Part shown: positions 25,762-34,177 of the stretch, in pieces | Numbering within the stretch: the first letter of the stretch is position 1 | Layout of the letters: every line of letters starts with the position of its first letter | Origin: Anaerolineaceae bacterium UBA6105 | GTDB taxonomy: Bacteria > Chloroflexota > Anaerolineae > Anaerolineales > Anaerolineaceae | Direction of reading: 5' to 3' | Length of the DNA: 51,007 bases | Assembly (NCBI GenBank): GCA_002423495.1 | Contig: DIWN01000054.1 | Coordinates: 1-51,007, forward strand | Program-made: the position numbers and the translations under genes | Notes under the pieces: model-generated | What the model was told of the DNA's origin: nothing | Seen by the model: only the letters and a program-made list of their open reading frames with translations | Databases searched by the model: none

Positions 25762-25782
25762 TTTTGAATTTACGGGTACGAC

Positions 25783-25998
25783 TTACTCGAGAACGCGAAC
25801 GTCCTGAGCTTGGGGGCCTTTGGCTCCGTCTACAACACTAAACTCGACAGCCTGATCTTCTTTCAGACTTTTGAAACCATCGCCCATAATGGCGCTATAG
25901 TGGACGAAGACATCCTTCTCACCACTTTGTCGGGCAATAAACCCATAACCTTTTTCGCCATTGAACCACTTAACGGTTCCGACTTCTCTTGTTGACAT
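25783..25998 (-). CDS. csp: Cold-shock domain protein
   Basis: 71-aa single cold-shock domain. It has TVKWFNGEKGYGFIAR (RNP1 KGYGFI) and DVFVHYSAI (RNP2 VFVHY), and ends in GPQAQDVRVLE. Such proteins bind single-stranded RNA and DNA and melt RNA structure. The gene has a consensus promoter, a leader of about 100 bases, GAGAGGAA before the ATG, and a strong terminator, so it is monocistronic. The long leader fits cold-shock control. Confidence 0.95.
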   Translation of the reverse strand: MSTREVGTVKWFNGEKGYGFIARQSGEKDVFVHYSAIMGDGFKSLKEDQAVEFSVVDGAKGPQAQDVRVLE

Positions 25999-26105
25999 GT
26001 CTTGATATTCCTCTCTAAAATAAACTAATTAATTTTGTTGTTTTGGGGGTTTACTATCGAGAAAGTGTTGACTTTTCCTACTGCAAACATCCACATACAG
26101 GCAAT

Positions 26106-26134
26106 ATATTACACCGGTTTTAATGGCTTGTCAA
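26106..26134 (-). promoter_or_regulatory. Promoter of the cold-shock gene
   Basis: On the minus strand TTGACA (26134-26129), 17 bases, TAATAT (26111-26106). Predicted start near 26099 gives a leader of about 100 bases. The rest of 25999-26205 shows nothing else. Confidence 0.75.
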
Positions 26135-26205
26135 TGCATTTGGTAGAATTTTGGACGGTGATCAGCAATTATCTTTTGTACCCCGAGCGCCTTAAAAAAA
26201 CACTC

Positions 26206-26505
26206 TTAATCAAGACCTTTTTTCTTGCCGCCTTCAAGAAGCTCGACCAAACCAAGCAGCATCAAGAAGTAAGCGAGACCTTCATCCAGGTTGCCAATGA
26301 TGGGGAGGTTGTCCGGGATCAGCTCGAAAATGCCGAAGGTGGGGTTGAGCACGTACACTAATCCGAGAAAAGCCAATCCAAACACAAGCCAGCGCGGCCA
26401 ACCTTTGGACGAAAGGGGTTCAACCATACCGCGCGTAAAGGCCGAGCGCAGGTCTTCTGTGTTGCAGGGAGCATCGCCGATGTCAACAATTTTTGGATCT
26501 TTCAT
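26206..26505 (-). CDS. DUF1232 (YkvA-like) membrane protein
   Basis: 99-aa protein with two membrane helices (WLVFGLAFLGLVYVL and LAYFLMLLGLVELL). Between them the motif ELIPDNLPIIGNLDEG matches the DUF1232 signature (L-I-P-D-x-x-P-x-x-G-x-L-D). The family has no settled function. It starts 8 bases after the GH4 gene and would be last in that transcript. Confidence 0.7.
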   Translation of the reverse strand: MKDPKIVDIGDAPCNTEDLRSAFTRGMVEPLSSKGWPRWLVFGLAFLGLVYVLNPTFGIFELIPDNLPIIGNLDEGLAYFLMLLGLVELLEGGKKKGLD

Positions 26506-26513
26506 TGTGTTTC

Positions 26514-27902
26514 CTATCTAACAAAAAATTGTGGAAGAAAATGACCTGCATTGAAAAGAATTTTTTCAAGAACGTCTTCAGCCTGGTCGAGATCATTGAT
26601 GTTGGGGTCAAGAAGGAGACTCTGCAATGCCAGGGTACGGTCGCCTTTGACGACGGCATCGATACACAGCTGGCTGGTGACAACCTCACGCTGCAGCAGG
26701 GAAGTAATTCCCTTTGGTATGGAGCTGATTGCTTGCCCATGAATGCCGCTGCGGCTGATGACTGCCGACAACTCCACGATGGCGTCTTCAGGCAAACCTT
26801 CGATCAGACCCTCATTGGGGATATTGACCGCTTCCCACAAGAGATTGGAATCAGTCAGGATGGCTTCGATGATCTCAATGGCACCCTCTGAATGGGCGCA
26901 GGCGTAATCCTCTGAAGGGGCGCCAGCTTGGAGGTCCTGCTTGAGCTGCTGCCACATCTGGTCGCGATGCTCAGCAAAATAATCCCAGTCGTAAAGTGAA
27001 ATATCAAACTTTTGCCAGGGCTTCTCGTCGGCATCAGTCATCCAGGGCAGGTACTCGCAGAGGTGTTCATCGCCCGGGATCGGGAAGAGCCCAAAGGCGT
27101 CAAAGATACGATGGGTGAGGGGCTCAAAGCTTTCCGGGAGCTCCTGCCAAGCCTGGCGAAAGCGCGGATAGAGGTCTTCACCAGTTTTGCGATCGCGGAG
27201 TTCGAGCAGCCAGGTGAAGTGATTGAGCCCGGCAGCTTTGATGGCAAAATGCTCAATGCCCTGGGTCGCCATGTTAGCCATAGGCTTGTCGTTGCAGGAG
27301 TCGGCATGGGTACTGAGGAACTCATCAGCTCCTGAGAGTTGGTACTGCGGGGCAAGCGCTTTGGCAACCATCGCGTAACCCGCGGCAAGCTGATGGCAGA
27401 GCCCCACTACTTTGATTTTTGAATATTTGTGGATCAGGTAGCAGATGCGGTGCATGGGGTTGGTAAAGTTGATGAACCAGGCATGCGGGCAATCTTCTTC
27501 CATGGCGTGGACGATTTCCAGGATGGAATTCACGTTACGCGCAGCGTGGGCGAAGCCGCCAGGTCCGCCGTTTTCGGCGTAGGGCTGGCGAATTCCAAGC
27601 GGCAGTGTGCGCTCGAAATCTTCGCGCCAGAGCTGCTCACGGGGCTGCACCTCGACCGCTGAGATGACAAAATCTGCATCTTTCAGCGCGGTTTTGTGGG
27701 AAATGTGGCTGGTAATCGTTTTCCGGCAGTTCCAGGCGGAATTGAGCCAATTTGCGAAATCGGTGATGATGGCAAGCGACTCGGGGTTGGTGTCCACCAG
27801 GGCGAGCTCAGCGCCATTGAGCACTTCACTGCGCAAAAGGGTGATGAGAGTGCTCTGCCCGAAGGAAGAGCTTCCAGCGCCCAGGCAAACGATGCGGGTC
27901 AT
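26514..27902 (-). CDS. Glycoside hydrolase family 4 (NAD/Mn-dependent glycosidase)
   Basis: 462-aa GH4-like enzyme. These cleave glycosides by an oxidation-elimination route using NAD+ and a divalent metal. Visible: GAGSSSFG near the N-terminus for NAD, DADFVISAVEV, YAENGGPGGFAHAARN, FINFTNPMHRI, GLCHQL with the metal-ligand Cys, and AAGLNHFTWLLEL with the metal His. Preference for alpha-galacturonide, alpha-glucoside or phospho-sugar is not decidable here. Its ATG overlaps the stop of the fused flavoprotein gene by 4 bases, so they are translated together. No sugar transporter is nearby. Confidence 0.88.
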   Translation of the reverse strand: MTRIVCLGAGSSSFGQSTLITLLRSEVLNGAELALVDTNPESLAIITDFANWLNSAWNCRKTITSHISHKTALKDADFVISAVEVQPREQLWREDFERTLPLGIRQPYAENGGPGGFAHAARNVNSILEIVHAMEEDCPHAWFINFTNPMHRICYLIHKYSKIKVVGLCHQLAAGYAMVAKALAPQYQLSGADEFLSTHADSCNDKPMANMATQGIEHFAIKAAGLNHFTWLLELRDRKTGEDLYPRFRQAWQELPESFEPLTHRIFDAFGLFPIPGDEHLCEYLPWMTDADEKPWQKFDISLYDWDYFAEHRDQMWQQLKQDLQAGAPSEDYACAHSEGAIEIIEAILTDSNLLWEAVNIPNEGLIEGLPEDAIVELSAVISRSGIHGQAISSIPKGITSLLQREVVTSQLCIDAVVKGDRTLALQSLLLDPNINDLDQAEDVLEKILFNAGHFLPQFFVR

Positions 27903-30166
27903 GCTTGCGGCTCCAGGCCAAACTGCTTTAAGATACTGGTTGCGGCTTTGCGTCCGGCACCCATGGCCTTGATGACCGTCGCGCCGCCGGTGACGATATC
28001 CCCACCGGCATAGACTCCAGGGATGGAGGTCCGGGAGGTCTCGGGGTCAACCAGGATGTGCCCCCACTTGTCCACATCCAACCCGGGTGTTGAACGGTGG
28101 ATGATGGGGTTGGAACCGTTTCCGATCGCTACGACGGCAATTTCGAGGTCCATCTCATATTCGGATCCCTCGATTGGGAGAGGCCGGCGGCGACCTGAGG
28201 CATCGGGCTCACCGAGCTCCATTTTTTGCAGTCGGACGCTGGTGAGGCGGCCTTCCTTGTCGCCATGGAATTCCAATGGGGCACTCAGATAGGCGAAATC
28301 AACGCCTTCAGCGACGGCGTGCTCGATTTCTTCTTTCCGGCCGGGCATTTCAGCCTGGGTGCGGCGATAGATAATGGTGACTTTTTTTGCTCCAAGCCGC
28401 AAGGCAACCCGGGCTGAGTCGAGGGCAGTGTTGCCACCGCCGAAAACGCCAACAGTCTTATTAAGCATGTTAAGAATGGGCGTGTCAACGTAGGGATATT
28501 CGTAAGCTTTCATGAGGTTGACACGCGTCAGGAACTCATTGGCAGAATACACGCCAACCAGCGACTCTCCTTCAACCCCCAGGAAATATGGCAAACCTGC
28601 CCCGGTTCCGATGAAAATCGCGTCAAAACCCTCCTTGTTAAGCAGCTCATCTATGGTGAATGTCGCGCCGATAAGCGTGTTTGGCACGAATTCGACGCCC
28701 GCCTGTGCCAGGGAATTGACTTCCTGGCTGACGATGGACTTGGGCAGACGGAATTCCGGAATGCCATAGCGTAAAACACCGCCGTAATCGTGGAAGGCTT
28801 CAAAAACCGTCACCTGTACGCCAGCATGCGCGAGATCCCCGGCGCAGCTCAGGCTGGCAGGTCCGGATCCGATCATGGCGGCCTTAAAATCGGTCTGATT
28901 TGGAGCAGGCTGAACTTCGGGTTCAGCAGCGGCAAGCGCATCCGAAACATAGCGTTCAAGCGCGCCGATGTTGATCGGTTTGCCTTTTCGAAGGAGGACG
29001 CATGCGCCTTCACACTGGTCCTCTTGCGGGCAGACACGTCCACAGACGCGTGGAAGGGCGTTGTCAGCCTTGATCAAACGCCCTGCGCCAACCGGATCGC
29101 CCTTTTTGATCAACTGGATGAATTGTGGAATTTTTACCGCAACCGGGCAGCCTTCCACGCAGAGTGGCGTCCGGCACTGCAGGCATCTCTCAGCTTCGAT
29201 AAGAGCTTGCTCTGCTGTGAGTCCAAGCGCGACTTCCTGGAAGTTGCGCACACGTTCGTGGGCGGGCAGCTCAGGCACGATCTGGCGCTCTTTAGCTGCC
29301 TGGGGTGCTTGTTCTTCAAGCAGAGAAATTTCAACATCGGCTATTTTTTCATCTAGCCGGCAGTCTTCAGGGTCGTTGTAGGCGCGATTTCGGTGGATGA
29401 CTGTTTCAAAATCTACCAGGTGACCATCAAATTCAGGACCGTCGACACAGGTAAATTTGACCTTGTCGCCCACCTGCACACGGCAGCCACCGCACATGCC
29501 AGTACCATCGACCATGATGGTGTTCAGGCTGACGGTGGTTTTAATCCCGTAAGGGCGGGTGAGGTCCGCGACAGCACGCATCATGAAAAGTGGTCCAATT
29601 GCAAGGACGTAATCGAAATTTTCGCCCGCCTCAAGGAGCAAGCGCAGTTGATCTGTGACGAAACCATGCAGTCCGAAAGAGCCGTCATCGGTGGTGAGAA
29701 GCAGACGGTCACTAACCTGCTCAATTTCAGGTTTGAGAATGATCAGGTCCTTATTGCGGGCACCGACAATGGATGTGACGTGATTGCCTGCCAGTTTGAG
29801 AGCCTTGGCGACCGGATATGCCACGGCCGCGCCAACACCACCGCCTATCACGGCGACTTTGCCATAATTTTCGATTTCCGATGGGTTTCCCAGGGGACCC
29901 AGGACGTCATGAATGGTCTCGCCGGGTTGGATGGCGTCGAGCATCATAGTGCTCTTGCCCACTGTCTGCACGATCAGAGTGATGGTGCCTTTGTCGGAAT
30001 CGTGATTAACAATCGTCAACGGCACGCGCTCGCCACCTTCGCCAAGCCGCAGGATCACGAATTGACCGGCTTTAGCTTTTCGGGCTATGTGTGGGGAATA
30101 AACGACATACTGGTTGATTTTTTCTGCGAGCAGATTTTTTTCAATAATCGTGTTTAATTCATGCAT
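27899..30166 (-). CDS. Fused NfnA/PyrK-like and NfnB/GltD-like flavoprotein
   Basis: 755-aa fusion. Residues 1 to about 280 are a ferredoxin-NADP reductase/PyrK-like module with FAD and NAD sites and a [2Fe-2S] site in GTGMCGGCRVQVGDKVKFTC. The rest is a GltD-like NADPH:acceptor oxidoreductase: a bis-[4Fe-4S] domain with CLQCRTPLCVEGCP and VCGRVCPQEDQCEGAC, an FAD Rossmann loop MIGSGPASLSCAGDLA and an NADP Rossmann loop GVFGGGNTALDSARVALRLGAK. The same two modules are separate subunits in NfnAB (electron-bifurcating transhydrogenase) and sulfide dehydrogenase SudAB. The fused form probably does the NADH/ferredoxin/NADPH exchange; glutamate synthase small-subunit use is an alternative, but no gltB large subunit is near. 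Confidence 0.88.
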   Translation of the reverse strand: MHELNTIIEKNLLAEKINQYVVYSPHIARKAKAGQFVILRLGEGGERVPLTIVNHDSDKGTITLIVQTVGKSTMMLDAIQPGETIHDVLGPLGNPSEIENYGKVAVIGGGVGAAVAYPVAKALKLAGNHVTSIVGARNKDLIILKPEIEQVSDRLLLTTDDGSFGLHGFVTDQLRLLLEAGENFDYVLAIGPLFMMRAVADLTRPYGIKTTVSLNTIMVDGTGMCGGCRVQVGDKVKFTCVDGPEFDGHLVDFETVIHRNRAYNDPEDCRLDEKIADVEISLLEEQAPQAAKERQIVPELPAHERVRNFQEVALGLTAEQALIEAERCLQCRTPLCVEGCPVAVKIPQFIQLIKKGDPVGAGRLIKADNALPRVCGRVCPQEDQCEGACVLLRKGKPINIGALERYVSDALAAAEPEVQPAPNQTDFKAAMIGSGPASLSCAGDLAHAGVQVTVFEAFHDYGGVLRYGIPEFRLPKSIVSQEVNSLAQAGVEFVPNTLIGATFTIDELLNKEGFDAIFIGTGAGLPYFLGVEGESLVGVYSANEFLTRVNLMKAYEYPYVDTPILNMLNKTVGVFGGGNTALDSARVALRLGAKKVTIIYRRTQAEMPGRKEEIEHAVAEGVDFAYLSAPLEFHGDKEGRLTSVRLQKMELGEPDASGRRRPLPIEGSEYEMDLEIAVVAIGNGSNPIIHRSTPGLDVDKWGHILVDPETSRTSIPGVYAGGDIVTGGATVIKAMGAGRKAATSILKQFGLEPQA

Positions 30167-30213
30167 TTAGATTGCCTGTAGGGTGCTGATTTGGATTGAA
30201 ATCTGACCTCGAA

Positions 30214-31110
30214 TCAGTCGATTACTTTCAGACACCAGTAAAGCGCTTTTGTATCTTCCGGGCTGAATTTTTGAACAATGCAATAGCGGCCTGGCATCAG
30301 TTCCTGGGCTGGCTCAAACAAGTACATATTATTCTCGGCGGGAGTCGTTGTGAAGGGAATGGGCTCGCCATTTTCGTTCATCAATTGCAACTTTTCAGGG
30401 ATGATATAGAGGTCATTGATGACCACGGAGGGCTGTCGGTTGTTTAATTGTGGGATGCCCTCTTCTGTTTCAGGGAGCATTTCATAAAATTTCATCTCAG
30501 CGTAGAGTCCTTCATTCAGGGCAAAGACGCCCGAAGAAGGCGGCTGCGTTGAAAGAACAGGCGTGGGGCGGGTTAGGAATGGAATTTCCACGTTCAGGAG
30601 AGTGGTGCCGATCAGGATCCCGATAATGATGAAAACCGTCAGGGTCAGACCATAAAGCAAAATGTCCAACCAGGGATGACGCGCGGCAGGCGCAGGAACT
30701 GGCTGCGATGCGGCAACCGGTTGGGGACTGACGGCAACAGGCTGCGGTTGGGGCGCAGGGCGGTCCGCATGGGCAGAGGCAGCCACGTTTGCTGCAGCCT
30801 GCGAAGGGGTCTTGAACACGCCAATTGGCTTGGTGTAATCCGAAAGCTTCTCCCCCGGCTTGGGGGGAATGTATTTTTTGCGTTCAATGAAAGCCAGACC
30901 GCGCTGAGCAGGGCGATTGGCGGGGTCAATCTCGAGCGCTTTCTTGAGGAAAATGACCTGTTTTTCTTCATCCTCAATGATGGCAGAGAGCCAGACCCAA
31001 ACATTGGCGTTTTCGGGTTCCTCAACAATTGCATCCTTAAGATGCACCAGGGCTTGTTCCATCAAGCCTGATTTTGCTGCGTCGATACCTTGTTGAAGTG
31101 ATGAAGTCAT
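30214..31110 (-). CDS. TPR-containing single-pass membrane protein
   Basis: 298-aa protein. Residues 1-70 form two TPR-like units (IDAAKSGLMEQALVHLKDAI, ANVWVWLSAIIEDEEKQVIFLKKALEIDP). A Pro/Ala/Gln-rich linker (about 100-140) and one membrane helix (DILLYGLTLTVFIIIGILIG) follow, then a C-terminal extracytoplasmic domain of about 110 residues with two Cys (GRYCIVQ and LYWCLKV). The TPR part is cytoplasmic, so it could link an inner partner to an outer sensor domain. ATG 31110 has AGGAGA upstream and is preferred to 31143. No function is recognised. Confidence 0.65.
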   Translation of the reverse strand: MTSSLQQGIDAAKSGLMEQALVHLKDAIVEEPENANVWVWLSAIIEDEEKQVIFLKKALEIDPANRPAQRGLAFIERKKYIPPKPGEKLSDYTKPIGVFKTPSQAAANVAASAHADRPAPQPQPVAVSPQPVAASQPVPAPAARHPWLDILLYGLTLTVFIIIGILIGTTLLNVEIPFLTRPTPVLSTQPPSSGVFALNEGLYAEMKFYEMLPETEEGIPQLNNRQPSVVINDLYIIPEKLQLMNENGEPIPFTTTPAENNMYLFEPAQELMPGRYCIVQKFSPEDTKALYWCLKVID

Positions 31111-31191
31111 GTCAGATTCTCCTGTCAGACATAAGGATTGCACATTTTATACCAGATCAAGTTTACCACAGGGAGCCGGCAGATGGCAGAT

Positions 31192-31197
31192 TATAAT
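31192..31197 (+). promoter_or_regulatory. -10 box of the phosphoesterase gene
   Basis: TATAAT at 31192-31197, 24 bases before the ATG 31222 and its GGAG site. No convincing -35. Confidence 0.4.
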
Positions 31198-31221
31198 TGC
31201 CTCTCAGAAATGGAGAATCAC

Positions 31222-31713
31222 ATGCTGATTGGATTGATGAGCGACACTCACAACAACCGTCCCAACCTGCGTTACGCACGCGATATTTTCAGGGCGTTGG
31301 GGATAAAGACCATCCTGCACGCGGGAGATTTGATCTCGGCGGAGCTGTTGGAAGAAATCAAAGAATTTTCTTTGTATTTGTCTTTTGGTAACGGCGATGA
31401 TCCCTTGATGATTTCTGCGAAGGCTGAAAGGGTCTCGGAGCGCTTTGTTTGCGAGGAGATGCTCGACTTAAAGCTGGTCGGCAAGCGTATTTTCATGATC
31501 CATGGCGACCACAGAACAGAGCAGGAAAAACGGATTGCAAGCGGGGATTATGAATTTGTGCTGCATGGGCACACACACCGTTTCCGGGATGAGAGGGTTG
31601 GCACGACGCGGGTGATCAATCCCGGCGCATTGGGCGGCAGGTTTGTTGGGGAGCGGTCTTTCGCAACGCTGGATCTGGTGGAAAATGAACTGCAGCGCTA
31701 TTTTGTGCCTTGA
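31222..31713 (+). CDS. YfcE/MJ0936-type metallophosphoesterase
   Basis: 163-aa calcineurin-like phosphoesterase of the small YfcE/MJ0936 class. Metal-site motifs: IGLMSDTHNN (D-x-H), LHAGDLIS (G-D), FGNGDD (in place of G-N-C-D), MIHGDH, and LHGHTHRFR (G-H-T-H), followed by RVINPGALGGR. The ATG at 31222 gives the standard start; a longer reading from 31138 has no family match. Substrate is a phosphodiester, natural target unknown. It is divergent from the TPR gene. Confidence 0.85.
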   Translation: MLIGLMSDTHNNRPNLRYARDIFRALGIKTILHAGDLISAELLEEIKEFSLYLSFGNGDDPLMISAKAERVSERFVCEEMLDLKLVGKRIFMIHGDHRTEQEKRIASGDYEFVLHGHTHRFRDERVGTTRVINPGALGGRFVGERSFATLDLVENELQRYFVP

Positions 31714-31792
31714 GATTCTTCTCTCAGGCAGTTTTTGGTTCATTCAAACGTGGGTTTTTGCATCAGAATTTTTGAGTGGAAAATTCGAACCC

Positions 31793-31821
31793 TTGCGAAA
31801 AGGCGGGGGTGCATGTATAAT
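31793..31821 (+). promoter_or_regulatory. Promoter of tRNA-Pro(GGG)
   Basis: TTGCGA (31793-31798), 17 bases, TATAAT (31816-31821), 10 bases before the mature tRNA end. Confidence 0.65.
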
Positions 31822-31831
31822 GCTTTTTCTA

Positions 31832-31906
31832 CGGGGCGTGGCGCAGTCCGGCTAGCGTGCTTGCATGGGGTGCAAGAGGTCGAAGGTTCAAATCCTTTCG
31901 CCCCGA
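31832..31906 (+). tRNA. tRNA-Pro (anticodon GGG)
   Basis: Acceptor CGGGGCG/CGCCCCG, D-arm GGCGCAGTCCGGCTAGCGT, anticodon stem CTTGC/GCAAG with loop ATGGGGT (anticodon GGG), T-arm AAGGTTCAAATCCTT, discriminator A. CCA is not encoded. Acceptor stem is identical to the other proline tRNA at 22.5 kb. Confidence 0.93.
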
Positions 31907-31913
31907 CAGAGAA

Positions 31914-31942
31914 GACCCCTGGAGGAATCCAGGGGGTTTTTT
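31914..31942 (+). terminator. Terminator of tRNA-Pro(GGG)
   Basis: CCCCTGGA and TCCAGGGG pair around a short AGGA-like loop, followed by GTTTTTT. Confidence 0.8.
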
Positions 31943-32131
31943 AATTCCCTGAATAAGCGTTTGTCATTGGCGGATGTTCGATAAGGGAGATGGATGGTGG
32001 TGGGAGCGAGTACTGCTCGCCTCGCTCCCTGCATCATGACTCCCACTGTAGGAAAGTTGCTCGATTGTACCGATGGTCACTTGTACTGGTTACGAAGCTG
32101 ACGGATATCCTAAAACCATGAAAGAACAAAA
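31943..32131. other. Intergenic region after tRNA-Pro(GGG)
   Basis: No gene seen. GGGAGCGAGTACTGCTCGCC at 32001-32020 holds a small inverted repeat (GCGAG/CTCGC), of the same flavour as the short repeats elsewhere. Confidence 0.35.
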
Positions 32132-32236
32132 CTATGTCAATTTCATATCAGGTAAGATACCTAGTAAGAGAACACGAGCCATTTCTTTAAAACCTTCGAT
32201 GTATGGCTTAACATCTTCGTAAACTATTTTGGTCAT
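32132..32236 (-). CDS. 34-aa small protein, coupled to the gene upstream
   Basis: ORF of 34 codons: MTKIVYEDVKPYIEGFKEMARVLLLGILPDMKLT. Its ATG overlaps the TGA of the 116-aa gene (ATGA), the usual sign of coupled translation. An amphipathic start leads into a short hydrophobic stretch RVLLLGILP, perhaps a truncated membrane helix. No family is recognised; it may be the remnant of a longer membrane protein. Confidence 0.45.
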   Translation of the reverse strand: MTKIVYEDVKPYIEGFKEMARVLLLGILPDMKLT

Positions 32237-32583
32237 GCTTTATTTAAAAAATAACTTTGGTTTTCAATTATCCTTTCCTTTTTCTTTACTAATATGTTTT
32301 CTTTATCATTCAAAGGCATTACTTCAATAATTTTCAAAAAACCCAACAATCTCTTACCATAATAACACCATAGTTTTTTACCAACCTTACTTATACAATA
32401 TACTACTTCTAAGTCTGTATCCTTTTCAGCACCTGATCCCAAATTTACTTCGCCATAATTTATGTTTTTATTGGGACCAAAACTATAAAAAGAAATATTA
32501 GGTATCTTAGATGATACTAAAGTCCAAGAAATTACCAACAAAATACAAAAAGACAAAATCACAAGAGAGACAGACCTTAGCAT
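32233..32583 (-). CDS. Hypothetical exported or anchored protein, AT-rich
   Basis: 116-aa protein with an N-terminal hydrophobic helix (SVSLVILSFCILLVISWTLV) and a basic polar domain (VVYCISKVGKKLWCYYG, with two Cys). AT-rich codons (AAA, AAT, ATT) set it apart from the neighbours. It lies 13 bases after the lipoprotein gene at 32597 on the same strand, so they form one transcript with the 34-aa gene. Not recognised. Confidence 0.55.
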   Translation of the reverse strand: MLRSVSLVILSFCILLVISWTLVSSKIPNISFYSFGPNKNINYGEVNLGSGAEKDTDLEVVYCISKVGKKLWCYYGKRLLGFLKIIEVMPLNDKENILVKKKERIIENQSYFLNKA

Positions 32584-32596
32584 AAAATAATTATAC

Positions 32597-33556
32597 TCAA
32601 TTATTGATAATATTCCAGTCTGCCAAATCCTCTATTACAACAAACGTTGACATAACCGGGGCCGTACCAGTAAATTCTGACCACTTTGAAACCAAAAAAT
32701 TGTTATCTTTGGTTAACACATATTCGGAATCATCAGAAAATATATCTTGATTGGTAATACCTTTATTCAATGAATATGATCTGTTAAGTAAATCCTCCCC
32801 CTCAGCCTGATTTTGATCAAGAAAATCACTCAATATATTAATTATGTCTACTGGCAAATAAGCCATTTTGCGAGCATTATAAGTAAAATTTATAAGTACT
32901 GGTTTTGATGCATATAAATCACGTAGTTTTAATAATTCTTCTGTCGAAGTAATATTAAAATTATTTGGGCCAGTTTCATCCGAAATTTTTATTCTAGATT
33001 TACTAAAATGCACAATTACCCCTGGAATATCATCACCAAAAACATACTTTTGTTTCGCCACAAAAACAAACCTCTTCTTATTTTTATCCACTCCTCCCAA
33101 TAAATAATAACCTTCTTGGTTATTCTCATCTACTTTTACATCAAACAAGATGTATTGTCCCATAAAATATCCCTCTTCACTTGAAACAACCAAACCTAAA
33201 CTTTGCTCATCCATCTCAGGTAAATTAAATCCTAACTCTGCAATTTTTTCATCTGTATAACTTCCGGCTTTTTTTAAAAAATCTTCTACCATTTGCTGAA
33301 CTCTCAATTCAATTTCTAAGCCTTCAACTGTCGCCGTTGTCTTGGGAGTCGGGGTGATAGTTGGCATCTCCGTCGCTGTCGCTGTCGGCTCGGGGGTCAG
33401 GGTAACGGTTGGCAGCTCGGTCGCGGTTGCCATCGACAGAGGGGTTTGGAGGACCGTGCCGCACGAGCTTAGAAAGCTGGCAAGCAGGATGAACAGAAGG
33501 AATCTTGCGTAAAAAGAAATGGTGGAATTCTGTTTGGATTGGGTGCGTTTTTTCAT
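32597..33556 (-). CDS. Lipoprotein with Thr/Pro linker, unknown function
   Basis: 319-aa lipoprotein: signal FLLFILLASFLSSC (Cys 32 in the lipobox), a long T/P/E linker with two TATELPTVTLTPEP-like repeats (about residues 40-76), and a globular C-terminal part that I do not recognise. The signal-and-linker part (33300-33556) has normal GC, while the rest is strongly AT-rich, as if a common export head had been joined to foreign coding sequence. First gene of a three-gene AT-rich set. Confidence 0.6.
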   Translation of the reverse strand: MKKRTQSKQNSTISFYARFLLFILLASFLSSCGTVLQTPLSMATATELPTVTLTPEPTATATEMPTITPTPKTTATVEGLEIELRVQQMVEDFLKKAGSYTDEKIAELGFNLPEMDEQSLGLVVSSEEGYFMGQYILFDVKVDENNQEGYYLLGGVDKNKKRFVFVAKQKYVFGDDIPGVIVHFSKSRIKISDETGPNNFNITSTEELLKLRDLYASKPVLINFTYNARKMAYLPVDIINILSDFLDQNQAEGEDLLNRSYSLNKGITNQDIFSDDSEYVLTKDNNFLVSKWSEFTGTAPVMSTFVVIEDLADWNIINN

Positions 33557-33591
33557 GATCCCTCCCGCTGGTGATTATGTAAATTTTACAC

Positions 33592-33640
33592 CACCTTGTT
33601 CTCGCAAGGTCTCCAGACCTTGCAAGGCTTTTAACCTCCC
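33592..33640. repeat. Dispersed repeat, hairpin form
   Basis: Contains GTTCTCGCAAGG and the 20-base hairpin GCAAGGTCT-CC-AGACCTTGC (33604-33623). Same family as 22315-22376 and 35695-35756. The whole gap 33557-34177 is repeats and has no gene. Confidence 0.6.
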
Positions 33641-33655
33641 CACTAATAAGGATGG

Positions 33656-33726
33656 GTAGGGGCGAAGCAACCTTAAATTGCCGATGTGGTGGTGCAGAAC
33701 TATTTATCGGGATGCTTCGCCCCTAC
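33656..33726. repeat. About 70-bp element with inverted ends, copy 1
   Basis: Begins GTAGGGGCGAAGCA (33656-33669) and ends TGCTTCGCCCCTAC (33713-33726), 14-bp perfect terminal inverted repeats. The interior is AT-rich. Two further copies are at 33989 and 36038. Confidence 0.75.
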
Positions 33727-33822
33727 GACGGATACACAGAAAATTTATATTCTCCAGAAATATCCAATGGATTGAAGATCTTTTCTCCCAGAATCACGAC
33801 ATCCTCCATACATGTTTAAATT

Positions 33823-33872
33823 TAGAGACCTATCGGTCAACTACCTCGCACGGTTTGGAGGCCGTCGAGAAT
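33823..33872. repeat. Dispersed repeat, diverged copy
   Basis: AGAGACCTATCGGTCAACTACCTCGCACGG then GGAGGCCGTCGAGAAT, the same order of words as 35891-36010. Confidence 0.5.
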
Positions 33873-33988
33873 AGGTAAACTGCAGGGTTCAAGTTTGGAA
33901 CCTGGCCTACGAAAGGCACGGTCAACCACAAGGGTTGACCCTACGATGGAAACAAAAGATCGATTGAACCCATTGAATAACGCGTTCG

Positions 33989-34057
33989 GTAGGGGCGAAG
34001 CAGCCGAAAATTGCTGATGGGGTAAAGCAGAATTAATGATCGGGAGGCTTCACCTCA
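33989..34057. repeat. About 70-bp element with inverted ends, copy 2
   Basis: GTAGGGGCGAAGCAGCC at the left end, interior TTGCTGATGGGGTAAAGCAGAATTAATGATCGGGAGGCTTC; the right end is diverged (CACCTCAGC). Confidence 0.6.
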
Positions 34058-34088
34058 GCAATCAAGAAATATCATGTATAAACCAGTT

Positions 34089-34116
34089 TTTGTATCCGAA
34101 AACGCAAGGTTATAAT
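34089..34116 (+). promoter_or_regulatory. Promoter of the 5'-nucleotidase-like gene
   Basis: TTGTAT (34089-34094), 16 bases, TATAAT (34111-34116). AAGGAG (34166-34171) precedes the ATG 34178. Confidence 0.5.
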
Positions 34117-34177
34117 CATTCAAATTCAGTTTTCTTACGTTTCAGACTTCCACCCTCAATTTATCAAGGAGCCTGGC

